From positions 21,312-85,311 of the forward strand of contig NZ_RXNR01000013.1 in assembly GCF_003966145.1 (NCBI RefSeq): a stretch of 64,000 bases of DNA. Direction: 5' to 3'. The notes under the pieces are model-generated. The model did not search any database, was not told the DNA's origin, and worked only from the letters and a program-made list of their open reading frames with translations. The position numbers and the translations under genes are program-made. Of the stretch, positions 18,661 through 27,114 are shown piece after piece; position 1 is the first letter of the stretch, and every line of letters begins with the position of its first letter. The DNA comes from Lysinibacillus telephonicus (lineage in GTDB: Bacteria > Bacillota > Bacilli > Bacillales_A > Planococcaceae).

Positions 18661-19638
18661 TTATGAATTTACTTTTAACGCTTTAAATTCTTGAATTAAC
18701 ATTGGAATTACTTCGAATAAGTCACCAACTATTCCATAATCTGCAACCTTAAAAATATTTGCCTCTGGATCTTTATTAATTGCTACAATCACTTTTGAAT
18801 TCGACATACCTGCTAAATGTTGAATTGCTCCAGAAATACCAGCAGCAATATAAAGATCTGGTGTTACAACCTTGCCTGTTTGACCAATTTGCAATGAATA
18901 ATCGCAGTATTCAGCGTCGCAAGCCCCACGAGAAGCTCCTACTGCACCACCAAGTAAGTTAGCTAATTCTCTTAATGGTTCAAAGCCTTCTTCTGATTTA
19001 ACACCTCGACCTCCCGCTACAACAACCTTCGCTTCTGATAGGTCGACACCAGTAGATGCTTTGCGTACCACTTCTTTAATAATTGTACGCAGATTTTGAA
19101 TATCTACTGTAATTGAAGAAACATCACCTGAACGACTCTCATCTTTTTCAAGAGGTGCAATGTTGTTTGGACGAATTGTCACAAAAACAACACCATCTTT
19201 TATTTTTACTTTTTCAAATGCTTTTCCAGAGTAAATAGGACGGATGAATAATGCGCTATCCCCAGAACCTTCAATTTCTGTAACATCTGAAATTAAGCCA
19301 GATTGTAATCTTGAAGCAATTTTAGGCGATAAATCTTTACCTAAAGATGTATGTCCAAAAACAATTGCTTGTGGATTTTCTTGATCTAGTACTGCTAATA
19401 AAGCCTGGCTAAAGCCGTCTGAAGTATATGATTTTAGATGAGGATGCTCAACCGTCACCACCCGGTCTGCTCCATAAGCTATAAGACTATTTGCTAATTG
19501 AGAGATTCCATCTCCAATTAGTGCGCCTACAATTTCACCGCCATCCGCAATTTTTTTTGCAGCAGCAATTGCTTCATATGAAACGTTACGTAATGCTCCA
19601 TCACGAACTTCACCTAACACTAAAACTTTCTTTGCCAT
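18661..19638 (-). CDS. etfA: Electron transfer flavoprotein alpha subunit
   Basis: A 325-residue FAD-binding subunit that takes electrons from acyl-CoA dehydrogenases. The C-terminal domain carries the FAD motif VGASRGACDAEYCDYSLQIGQTG and PDLYIAAGISGAIQHLAGM, as in the family. It follows etfB by 27 bases. It is the last gene of the lcfA-fadR-fadB-etfB-etfA order known in B. subtilis. Confidence 0.96.
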   Translation of the reverse strand: MAKKVLVLGEVRDGALRNVSYEAIAAAKKIADGGEIVGALIGDGISQLANSLIAYGADRVVTVEHPHLKSYTSDGFSQALLAVLDQENPQAIVFGHTSLGKDLSPKIASRLQSGLISDVTEIEGSGDSALFIRPIYSGKAFEKVKIKDGVVFVTIRPNNIAPLEKDESRSGDVSSITVDIQNLRTIIKEVVRKASTGVDLSEAKVVVAGGRGVKSEEGFEPLRELANLLGGAVGASRGACDAEYCDYSLQIGQTGKVVTPDLYIAAGISGAIQHLAGMSNSKVIVAINKDPEANIFKVADYGIVGDLFEVIPMLIQEFKALKVNS

Positions 19639-19665
19639 ATAAGACCCCTCCGTTACCGTATAGTT

Positions 19666-20439
19666 TTAGACTACCTTTGCTTCTGAGTGCAATAAGTTAA
19701 CAAGCTCTTTTACTTGGTCTGAAAGCTCACCTTGTAAAATTCGTCCAGCAGATTTTTGAGCTGGCAAGAAAATTTCCACTGTTTCGATTTTCACTTCTAC
19801 ATCATCTTCATCGATATCTAAATCGTCCAGCTCAAGCTCTTCAAGCGGCTTTTTCTTTGCTTTCATAATACCTGGCAAAGAAGGATAGCGCGGCTCGTTT
19901 AATCCTTGCTGAGCAGTAACTAGCAACGGTAAAGAAGTTTCAATAATCTCTGAATCTCCCTCAATATCACGTACAATTTTTACGTTTGTACCATCAATTT
20001 CAAGCTTAGTAATTGTTGTTACATAGTTAATTCCAAGTAAGTCTGCTACACGGGGACCCACTTGACCAGTCCCGCCATCAATTGCAACATTTCCCGCTAA
20101 AATTAAGTCTGCCTCTTTATCTTTTAAATATTCTGCTAGAATATATGCTGTAGAGTATTGGTCAAGCTCATCTAAATCATCTTCTGTATTGATAAGCACT
20201 GCTTCATCAGCACCCATTGCTAAAGCTGTGCGAAGCTGTTTCTCAGCATCTTCTCCACCGATTGTAACTACAGTTACTTTTCCACCTTTTGCATCTCGCA
20301 CTTGAATTGCTTCTTCAATCGCGTATTCATCATATGGATTAATAATGAATTCAGCCCCGTCGTCTTGAATCTTGCCATTTGCGATCACTATTTTTTCTTC
20401 AGTATCAAATGTGCGTTTTACTAAAACATAAATGTTCAT
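19666..20439 (-). CDS. etfB: Electron transfer flavoprotein beta subunit
   Basis: A 257-residue AMP-binding subunit partnered with EtfA. It shows the opening MNIYVLVKRTFDT, the NPYDEYAIEEA stretch near 37, and the ETF beta signature region around ILAGNVAIDGGTGQVGPRVADLLG (about 112-136). It lies between the enoyl-CoA hydratase gene and etfA in the same direction. Confidence 0.95.
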   Translation of the reverse strand: MNIYVLVKRTFDTEEKIVIANGKIQDDGAEFIINPYDEYAIEEAIQVRDAKGGKVTVVTIGGEDAEKQLRTALAMGADEAVLINTEDDLDELDQYSTAYILAEYLKDKEADLILAGNVAIDGGTGQVGPRVADLLGINYVTTITKLEIDGTNVKIVRDIEGDSEIIETSLPLLVTAQQGLNEPRYPSLPGIMKAKKKPLEELELDDLDIDEDDVEVKIETVEIFLPAQKSAGRILQGELSDQVKELVNLLHSEAKVV

Positions 20440-20522
20440 ATCCCTAACCTCCTATAAGCTAATGGACTACATAATGTATGCAGCCAATCTTTTAATTTTG
20501 ATGAAGCTTCTTACTTAATAGA

Positions 20523-21296
20523 TTACTTACCTGTAAATGATGGCTGACGTTTTTCGATAAATGCTTGAATGCCTTCTTTTGCATCCTCAGACTCAAATAC
20601 TGTACCAAAACTAAGCGACTCAGCTTTTACACCATCATAGTAAGCTTGATGTTTACTATATTGCAGCATGTCTATTGCAGCTTTTAATACGATTGGACTC
20701 TTTAGAGCAATCTTTTTCGCCATTTCAAGTGCATTTGGCAAAAGTTCATCTATAGGAAATGCTTTGTTTGCAAGACCCCATTGTACTGCGTCGCTGCCAG
20801 TTAATGGCTCGCTTGTAAAGAGCATCTCTGCCGCTTTTGCTATACCAACATAACGAGGCAAGCGTTGTGTACCTGCAAATCCTGGAATTAAACCAAGCTG
20901 TAATTCCGGCAATCCCAATTTTGCATCTTCAGCTACTAAGCGGATATGACATGCCATAGCAAGCTCTAGACCCCCACCTAATGCAGCGCCATGAATGGCT
21001 GCGATTACTGGTTTGGGGAAAGACTCTAAACGTTCAAATACTTGTTGTCCGTTGCTTGCTAATTTAGAAAACTCTTCGCCTGACGCTAGTTCAGTAAATT
21101 CTTTTATGTCTGCACCAGCTGAGAAGAAACGTCCTTCACCATGTATAAGGATAACGCGTACTGAATCATTATGTTCAACAGTCGTTAACAATTCATCCAC
21201 TTCAGAAATTAACTCGCGCGATAATGCATTTGCAGGTGGTCTCTGAATTGTGGCAATTGCTACTCCATCTTCAATATTCAATCTTAAGTATTGCAT
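20523..21296 (-). CDS. fadB: Enoyl-CoA hydratase
   Basis: A 257-residue crotonase-fold enzyme for the hydration step of beta-oxidation. The oxyanion hole region is HGAALGGGLELAMACH (about 103-118) and the catalytic glutamates lie in ALGGGLE/GLPELQLG. GAGTGGGAG precedes its ATG. It sits between fadR and etfB, as does B. subtilis fadB, which is a small hydratase and not the multifunctional E. coli FadB. Confidence 0.93.
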   Translation of the reverse strand: MQYLRLNIEDGVAIATIQRPPANALSRELISEVDELLTTVEHNDSVRVILIHGEGRFFSAGADIKEFTELASGEEFSKLASNGQQVFERLESFPKPVIAAIHGAALGGGLELAMACHIRLVAEDAKLGLPELQLGLIPGFAGTQRLPRYVGIAKAAEMLFTSEPLTGSDAVQWGLANKAFPIDELLPNALEMAKKIALKSPIVLKAAIDMLQYSKHQAYYDGVKAESLSFGTVFESEDAKEGIQAFIEKRQPSFTGK

Positions 21297-21320
21297 TCTC
21301 CCACTCCCCTTTATTGCAAT

Positions 21321-21902
21321 TTAACCTTTTAAGCCATTCAACAATAGTTGTCTAACCTTTGGTGCAGTTGCGAGTAAATCATATCGAAAATCATTCATTA
21401 CCCAAGATGTAATCGTTTCATCGATTGTTCCGAAAACCATTTGACGTGCAACCCTTACATCCATGCCTGAATGAAATTCTCCCTTAACCATGCCTTCTAC
21501 TAAAATTTCATCAAGTAGTTTTAAATACTCTTTTAGGATTGAATTAATTTTTAGTCTTATTTCTTTGTTTGATTGTCTTAATTCTAGCTGAGTAACAGTT
21601 GCAAGGTGGCGATCATTTGCTAATACGTTAAAATGGTTATCTATCATTTGGGATAGCTTCTCTGTTGAAGTTTCGCCCTTTTGAATAATCAGTTGTAAAT
21701 TTTCAACGAAGACACCCATCTTTTCTTGAAAAACAGATATTAAAATATCCTCTTTATTTTTGAAATACAAATAGATAGTACCGTCTGCAACTCCTGCTTG
21801 TTTTGCAATTTTCGATACTTGTGCTTGATGATAGCCGTTTTCTGCAATTGCGATTACAGCTGCATCTATTATTTGTTTGTATTTGGGTTTATCCCGTTTC
21901 AT
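21321..21902 (-). CDS. fadR: Fatty-acid degradation repressor FadR, TetR family
   Basis: A 193-residue TetR-type repressor, near the 194 of B. subtilis FadR. The N-terminal helix-turn-helix is AVIAIAENGYHQAQVSKIAKQAGVADGTIYLYFKNKEDIL (about 11-50), followed by an all-helical acyl-CoA-binding domain. I placed the start at the ATG at 21902, behind GGTGGTGA, because a longer frame would add 15 residues containing the operator. A FadR-type palindrome lies directly upstream (21933-21950). Long-chain acyl-CoA should release it from DNA. Confidence 0.93.
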   Translation of the reverse strand: MKRDKPKYKQIIDAAVIAIAENGYHQAQVSKIAKQAGVADGTIYLYFKNKEDILISVFQEKMGVFVENLQLIIQKGETSTEKLSQMIDNHFNVLANDRHLATVTQLELRQSNKEIRLKINSILKEYLKLLDEILVEGMVKGEFHSGMDVRVARQMVFGTIDETITSWVMNDFRYDLLATAPKVRQLLLNGLKG

Positions 21903-21932
21903 GCTGCTCACCACCAAAAAAATATGAAAACA

Positions 21933-21950
21933 TGAATGACCATTCATTCA
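21933..21950. promoter_or_regulatory. FadR operator
   Basis: TGAATGACCATTCATTCA is a perfect 7+7 palindrome (TGAATGA / TCATTCA) with a four-base centre, and differs from the published B. subtilis FadR box (TGAATGAnTAnTCATTCA) at one central base. It lies between the lcfA stop and fadR start, so fadR and the genes after it would be autoregulated. Confidence 0.85.
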
Positions 21951-22001
21951 TATTTTCATATTATTATTTATTAAACATTCTGTCAATAAATATCACCCTT
22001 A

Positions 22002-23693
22002 TTATTTTACTTGCAGTTCATTCATTTTTTGTTTTTCTTCTTCTACTAAAGTACGTCTTAAAATTTTTCCAACTGCAGTTTTTGGCAATTCATTTCGGAA
22101 CTCATAAATACGCGGTACTTTATATGCAGCTAGATGTTGACGGCAATATTTATTTAATTCTTCTTCAGAAACATTTTTTCCTTCTCGAACCACGATATAT
22201 GCTTTAACAGTTTCACCGCGGTATGGATCAGGTATGCCGGCAACAACACATTCTTGAATCGCCTCATGCTCATAAAGTACCTCTTCAACTTCACGAGGGT
22301 AAATATTGAAACCGCCAGCAATAATCATATCTTTTTTACGATCTACAACATAAAAGTATCCTTCTTCATCCATATAACCCAAGTCGCCGGTTAAAAACCA
22401 CCCATCAACAAAAGACATTGCAGTTTCTTCCGGTCTCTTCCAATAGCCTTTCATCACCTGTGGACCTTTAATAGCAATTTCACCAATTTCTCCGCGAGGT
22501 AAAATTTCGCCGTCTGCTGAACGCATAATGACCGCTTCCGTATCTGGCCAAGGTACTCCAATTGATCCTTTTACACGGTTGCCCCATATAAAATTGGCAT
22601 GTGTTACAGGAGATGTTTCAGTCAAACCATAGCCTTCTACAAGTTTCCCACCCGTTAGTGCTTCAAATTTATCTTGTACTTCAACAGGCAGAGGTGCAGA
22701 ACCACTTAAACAAGCCTTTATTGAAGATAAATCGTATTTCCCTATATCAGGATGATTTAATAATCCAATGTACATTGTCGGAGCACCTGGAAAGAGAGTT
22801 GGTTTCTGCTTTTCAATCATTTTCAATACTTGTTCTGTATCAAATTTCGGAAGCAGCACCATTTTGTTGCATGCCATTACTGACAATAAGAGTACCGTTG
22901 TCATTCCATAGACATGGAAAAATGGCAATGCTCCTAGAATCACTTCTTCACCATTTTTGCATTGGTACATCTACGCATCACACATCATTGTATTTGCAAT
23001 TAAATTTTTATGTGTCAGCATTACCCCTTTAGGCGAACCAGTAGTTCCACCAGTATATTGAATTAATGCTAAATCTTCTTCAAAATCAAATGGCACTTCA
23101 ATTGGCAGCGCCTCACTAGTCCGCAAAATTTCAGTAAATAAATGTGTCAGCCCCTTATGCTCTACCTTTACACTAACCCCATATTGTTTCTTTTGAATAA
23201 ATGGATAAACCAGGTTTTTAGGGAATGGCAAATAATCTTTTATTGCTGTTATAATAACGTTTTCAATATTCGTTTCTTTTAATACTTTGGTAATACGCGG
23301 ATATAAAATATCCATTGATACAATAATTTTTGACCCCGAATCAGCCATTTGATATTGCAACTCACGCTCAGTATAAAGTGGATTCGTTTGAACGACGATT
23401 CCTCCAGCATATAAAATACCGTAGTATGCAATGACTGCCTGCGGACAGTTTGGCAGCATTATTGCTACTCGATCACCTTTTTCCACCCCTAACCGAAGCA
23501 AATAATTCGCAAATTTTAGTGAAGATTCATACAATTCTTTATAAGTAACATCTCTCCCAGTAAAATGAATCGCCACTTTGCTCGGGTATTTTTCATATGC
23601 CCTTGTTAAAAATCTTTGAACAGGTACTTTTTCATAAGTCAAGCTGTGAGGTATTTCTTTCGGGTATTTTGAAAGCCAAACCTTCTCAGTCAT
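22002..23693 (-). pseudogene. lcfA: Long-chain fatty-acid-CoA ligase, interrupted by an amber codon
   Basis: The two open segments (22971-23693 and 22002-22970) are in the same frame and touch at a TAG (22971-22973), codon 241 of 564. Together they give the length of LcfA (about 560). The first half has the AMP-binding motif YTGGTTGSPKGV and the second GALPFFHVYGMT, YGLTETSP, the TGDLGYMDEEGYFYVVDRKKD hinge and GKILRRTL. The stop falls where relatives have Trp (…CDA-W-MY…), so TGG to TAG is likely. The first segment lacks the C-terminal domain, so a truncated product should be inactive unless the codon is read through or is a sequencing error. AAGGGGAG lies six bases before the ATG at 23693. 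Confidence 0.85.
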
Positions 23694-23751
23694 TAACAAC
23701 TCCCCTTCGTTTCAAAGTTTTAAATTTTCTTACAATTATTATAGTTGAAAA

Positions 23752-23765
23752 GAAAAGCGCTTTCA
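23752..23765. promoter_or_regulatory. Candidate CcpA (cre) site upstream of lcfA
   Basis: GAAAAGCGCTTTCA has the AAAGCGCTTT core of catabolite-responsive elements and 12 of 14 matches to the consensus. It is about 60 bases upstream of the lcfA start. The B. subtilis lcfA operon is under carbon catabolite control. Confidence 0.45.
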
Positions 23766-23890
23766 AACTATTTTTATAAAACTTTCACATTTTAGCTATT
23801 TAATGTTATTTTTTCTTTCATTTATGTATATTTTCCAGAGTTGAACTTTGTAGAAAAATGTCTATAGAATTCTTTATTTAATTTAGTAAT

Positions 23891-23926
23891 ATAAAAAGCT
23901 AGCAGAAAATGGATTCTACTAGCTTC
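23891..23926 (-). terminator. Hairpin with T-run (first of a related pair)
   Basis: On the minus strand AAGCTAGTAGAATCC pairs imperfectly with GGAAAATGGATTCT-type sequence and the arm ends AGCTTTTTATAT, giving a T-run. The arms AAGCTAGCAGAA / TTCTACTAGCTT are clear. It lies downstream of the small ORF at 24106 and probably terminates its transcript. Confidence 0.5.
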
Positions 23927-24062
23927 TTATAATGTATTAAGTTTTACTAATTGTGTATTCACATGTGCAGCCGTCTAGTGTACTAAAAGCGATGACGTTT
24001 ATCTTGCTTTACTTTAGGTCAGCAGCATGAGGATACAAACAATAAACTTATTCAAAATATTT

Positions 24063-24096
24063 GAAGCTAGTAGAAGTAAATCCCTCTACTAGCTTC
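24063..24096 (-). terminator. Hairpin downstream of the DUF350 operon
   Basis: GAAGCTAGTAGA pairs with TCTACTAGCTTC over a nine-base loop, a 12-bp perfect stem. On the minus strand the tail is AAATATTTTG, which is a weak terminator tail. It starts 10 bases past the stop of the 26-codon gene. It shares its arm with the hairpin at 23891. Confidence 0.45.
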
Positions 24097-24105
24097 ACCG
24101 TCATC

Positions 24106-24186
24106 TTACACTGTCGCTAAATAATAAATCCCTATAATTAAAAATATTACACAAACACCCACTAATATTTTAGCTAAAGTTTTCAT
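24106..24186 (-). CDS. 26-residue single-span membrane microprotein
   Basis: A small open frame starting at an ATG at 24186 with TAGGAGC ten bases upstream; that site overlaps the end of the DUF350 gene. The product reads MKTLAKILVGVC, then VIFLIIGIYYLATV: a Lys-containing head and one hydrophobic helix of about 20 residues. It lies 10 bases after the DUF350 gene in the same direction and is followed by a strong hairpin, so it is probably co-transcribed. It could be a partner of DUF350. No family is recognised. Confidence 0.55.
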   Translation of the reverse strand: MKTLAKILVGVCVIFLIIGIYYLATV

Positions 24187-24196
24187 ACAATCGCTC

Positions 24197-24610
24197 CTAC
24201 GTAATACTTGCGCCGATTACAAATGATAACCCCAATGAAATAGTAAACGATATAAAACCGACCGAACGATTATCTTCTGCAATTTCATCATCCACTTTAA
24301 AGCGAGGCGTTAAAAATTCAAATAACAAATAAGCAAAAATTAATAATACAAATCCAAACAATCCCCAACCAAGCATCTCTAGAAGGGTTGAGTGGCGTTC
24401 GATCGAATACCTAAAAATATTACATACCCCTAATATTTTACCGCCAGTTGCCAGTGCTACAGCTAGGTTTCCATTTTTTATTTCTTCCCAGTTTTTATAC
24501 TTTGTTACAATTTCGAATAAAATCATTGACACGATTAAACAAAGTACTACCACACTAAAGTAACCTGCTGTTTCAACTAAAGGATGTTGCCAAAAACTTG
24601 AACCCAGCAT
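24197..24610 (-). CDS. yshE: DUF350 membrane protein (YshE-like)
   Basis: A 137-residue membrane protein with four predicted helices, of the DUF350 family. It is in the same place as B. subtilis yshE, downstream of mutS2. The start is taken at the ATG at 24610, nine bases after AGAGGGG; an earlier ATG abuts that site. Its function is not established. It is followed at once by a 26-residue membrane peptide gene. Confidence 0.8.
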   Translation of the reverse strand: MLGSSFWQHPLVETAGYFSVVVLCLIVSMILFEIVTKYKNWEEIKNGNLAVALATGGKILGVCNIFRYSIERHSTLLEMLGWGLFGFVLLIFAYLLFEFLTPRFKVDDEIAEDNRSVGFISFTISLGLSFVIGASIT

Positions 24611-24707
24611 CACAGTCATCCCCTCTATACTTATAAAGCTTTATATAAAAAGCTCCTCTATTTTCTCTAGTCCATCTGATTACATTATATTGTTAGAAAA
24701 ACTATTC

Positions 24708-27074
24708 TTATTTCAACTCGACTACAGTGACTCCAAATCCACCTTCGCCAGCCTCTCCATAGCGGAATGACTTCACACGCTTGTGACCTTTTAAAAAGTT
24801 TTGGATTCCTTGTCTTAATGCTCCAGTTCCTTTACCATGAATAATCGATACACGGGGGTAATTAGCTAGGAGTGCATCATCAATATATTTCTCGGTTCTA
24901 AGAATGGCATCTTCATATCGTTCGCCACGTAAATCCAATTCTAATTTAACATGACTATTACGATTTTTCACATTGGTCATTGTGACAGTTTGCTTTTCTT
25001 TTTCCGGTTTTATATATTGTAAATCCGATTCTTCTAGTTTCATTTTCAAAATACCGATTTGTACAACCCATTCATTATCAGATGCTTTTTCAATTAACGA
25101 ACCTTTTTGACCATAGCTTAAAACTTTTACTTCATCGCCAATTTTTAAATTTTGAGCACGTTCGCGAATTTGGGCTTGTTTCTTTAACACTGGATTTTCC
25201 TGAGGAGCAGCTTCCTCTAATCGTTTTTTAGCATCAATTAATTCATGCTCTTTAACAACTTTACTCGCATTTTCTCGCATTTCTCGAAGCTCTGTAATAA
25301 TTTTTTCAGCTTCTTGTTTTGCTTCATCTATAATTTTCCGAGCTTTTTCTTTTGCTTTTTTCTCAAGATTTTCCTTTTTATCGTCATATGTTTTCAGACG
25401 TTCTGCAAGTTCTTCACGCAATAGCTGAGCTTCCTCTAAAAGAAGATGTGCCTCTTCCGCCTCACGTTCCGAACGGCGTCTGCTTTCCTCAAGTGAAGCA
25501 ATCATTGCTTCTACCTCATGACGATCAGAGCCGGTAAATGATTTTGCCTGGTCAATGATAGATGATTTTAAACCAAGGCGCTTAGAAATTTCAAACGCAT
25601 TAGACCGACCTGGAACACCAATTAATAAGCGATAAGTTGGACTTAAAGTTTCAACATCAAATTCCACACTTGCGTTCACAACTCCAGGCCGATTATAGCC
25701 ATAAGCTTTTAACTCAGGATAATGAGTAGTTGCCATAACTCGTGCACCACGACCAACTACCTCGTCTAAGATGGATATGGCAAGTGCAGCACCTTCTTGA
25801 GGGTCTGTTCCAGCACCTAGTTCGTCAAATAATACAAGTGAACGCGAATCAAATTTACTTAAAATATCAACAATGTTCACCATATGAGAAGAGAAGGTTG
25901 ATAACGACTGTTCAATTGATTGCTCGTCTCCAATATCAGCAAACAATTGATTAAACACAGCTAATTCAGAGCCATCTAATGCTGGAACTGGTAAACCAGC
26001 CTGTGCCATCAATGTGCAAAGTCCAACAGTTTTAAGTGTAACCGTCTTACCGCCAGTATTTGGTCCTGTAATAACAATTGCTGTAATATCACGTCCAAAT
26101 TCGATTGTATTAGGTACAGCTTCATCAATCGGAATAAGTGGATGTCTAGCTCGTACAAGACGAATATAGCCTTCCTCATTCATCTTTGGCTTCGTGCACT
26201 TGTTTGCCTGGCCATACTTTCCTTTTGCTAAAATGACATCAATATCGCCTAATATTTGTACTAACACAAATAAGTCGTGGCTAACTTCCTGTACTTTTGT
26301 TGAAAGCTCTACTAAAATTCTTTCAATTTCAGCTTTTTCTTTTACTTTTAATCGACCAATTTCATTATTCGCCTGTACAACAGATTCCGGTTCAATGAAA
26401 AGCGTCTGGCCTGATGAAGATTGGTCGTGAACGATGCCACCATAATAACCTCGATATTCTTGCTTAACTGGAATAACAAAGCGGTCATTACGAATGGTAA
26501 CGATTGCATCTGAAAGCATTTTCGAAGCATTGGAGCCGCGGGTTAAGCTTTCTAACTTTTGACGCACTTTAGCTTCTTCAGATCTTAGAGATTGTCGAAT
26601 TGATCGTAATACTGTACTTGCCGAATCCAATACTGCTCCGTTATCATCAATGCAATCATTTATTTCATGCTGCAATGCTGTCAATATCGGCATTTGCTCT
26701 TTTCTTTCGATAAAATGAGGAATTTGAATATTCCCTTCTTCCTCAATATCTTCTAAAAAATTACGAAGAATACGACTTGCTCGTATCGTACTTGCAATTT
26801 CCATTAATTCAATCGGACTCAACATTCCACCGATTTGGGCGCGTTTTGCATGTGGACGTACATCAAAAATTCCACCCATTGGTACATTCCCTTTAACACG
26901 TAGAATAGAAAGCCCTTCATCCATTTCTTCTAATAGCTCAATTACCTTATCAAAATCTGTTTCGGGAATTAGTTGCTCGATGGCATTTCTTCCTAAAGAA
27001 GATGTACAGAAGGCTGCTACCTGTTCACGTACTTTATCGTATTCTAATGTTCTTAATGCTCGTTCTGCGATCAC
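24708..27074 (-). CDS. mutS2: MutS2 endonuclease (Smr)
   Basis: A 788-residue MutS2. The core ATPase has Walker A GPNTGGKT at 337-344, the LFDELGAGTDP Walker B region near 415, and the TTHYPELKAY motif near 454. A long coiled coil (about 520-650) follows, then a C-terminal Smr nuclease domain with LDLRGERYEDA and HGKGTGALR. It acts on collided ribosomes and branched DNA in relatives. It lies after polX and before DUF350, as in B. subtilis. The start is GTG behind AGGAGG. Confidence 0.95.
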   Translation of the reverse strand: MIAERALRTLEYDKVREQVAAFCTSSLGRNAIEQLIPETDFDKVIELLEEMDEGLSILRVKGNVPMGGIFDVRPHAKRAQIGGMLSPIELMEIASTIRASRILRNFLEDIEEEGNIQIPHFIERKEQMPILTALQHEINDCIDDNGAVLDSASTVLRSIRQSLRSEEAKVRQKLESLTRGSNASKMLSDAIVTIRNDRFVIPVKQEYRGYYGGIVHDQSSSGQTLFIEPESVVQANNEIGRLKVKEKAEIERILVELSTKVQEVSHDLFVLVQILGDIDVILAKGKYGQANKCTKPKMNEEGYIRLVRARHPLIPIDEAVPNTIEFGRDITAIVITGPNTGGKTVTLKTVGLCTLMAQAGLPVPALDGSELAVFNQLFADIGDEQSIEQSLSTFSSHMVNIVDILSKFDSRSLVLFDELGAGTDPQEGAALAISILDEVVGRGARVMATTHYPELKAYGYNRPGVVNASVEFDVETLSPTYRLLIGVPGRSNAFEISKRLGLKSSIIDQAKSFTGSDRHEVEAMIASLEESRRRSEREAEEAHLLLEEAQLLREELAERLKTYDDKKENLEKKAKEKARKIIDEAKQEAEKIITELREMRENASKVVKEHELIDAKKRLEEAAPQENPVLKKQAQIRERAQNLKIGDEVKVLSYGQKGSLIEKASDNEWVVQIGILKMKLEESDLQYIKPEKEKQTVTMTNVKNRNSHVKLELDLRGERYEDAILRTEKYIDDALLANYPRVSIIHGKGTGALRQGIQNFLKGHKRVKSFRYGEAGEGGFGVTVVELK

Positions 27075-27114
27075 TCCCGAACACCTCCTGCTAAATCATT
27101 TCCATACATATTGT

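Larger units (their letters stand above)
23694..24105. other. Leader and promoter region of lcfA with two hairpins
   Basis: About 410 bases. It holds a candidate cre box (23752-23765) and two related hairpins (23891-23926 and 24063-24096) sharing an AAGCTAGTAGA arm. I see no other open frame with a ribosome site. Confidence 0.5.

Noticed and set aside
22601..23032. A 143-codon plus-strand frame across lcfA
   Set aside because: Antisense to lcfA; it does not explain the amber codon, and it is Leu/His-rich as expected for a shadow.
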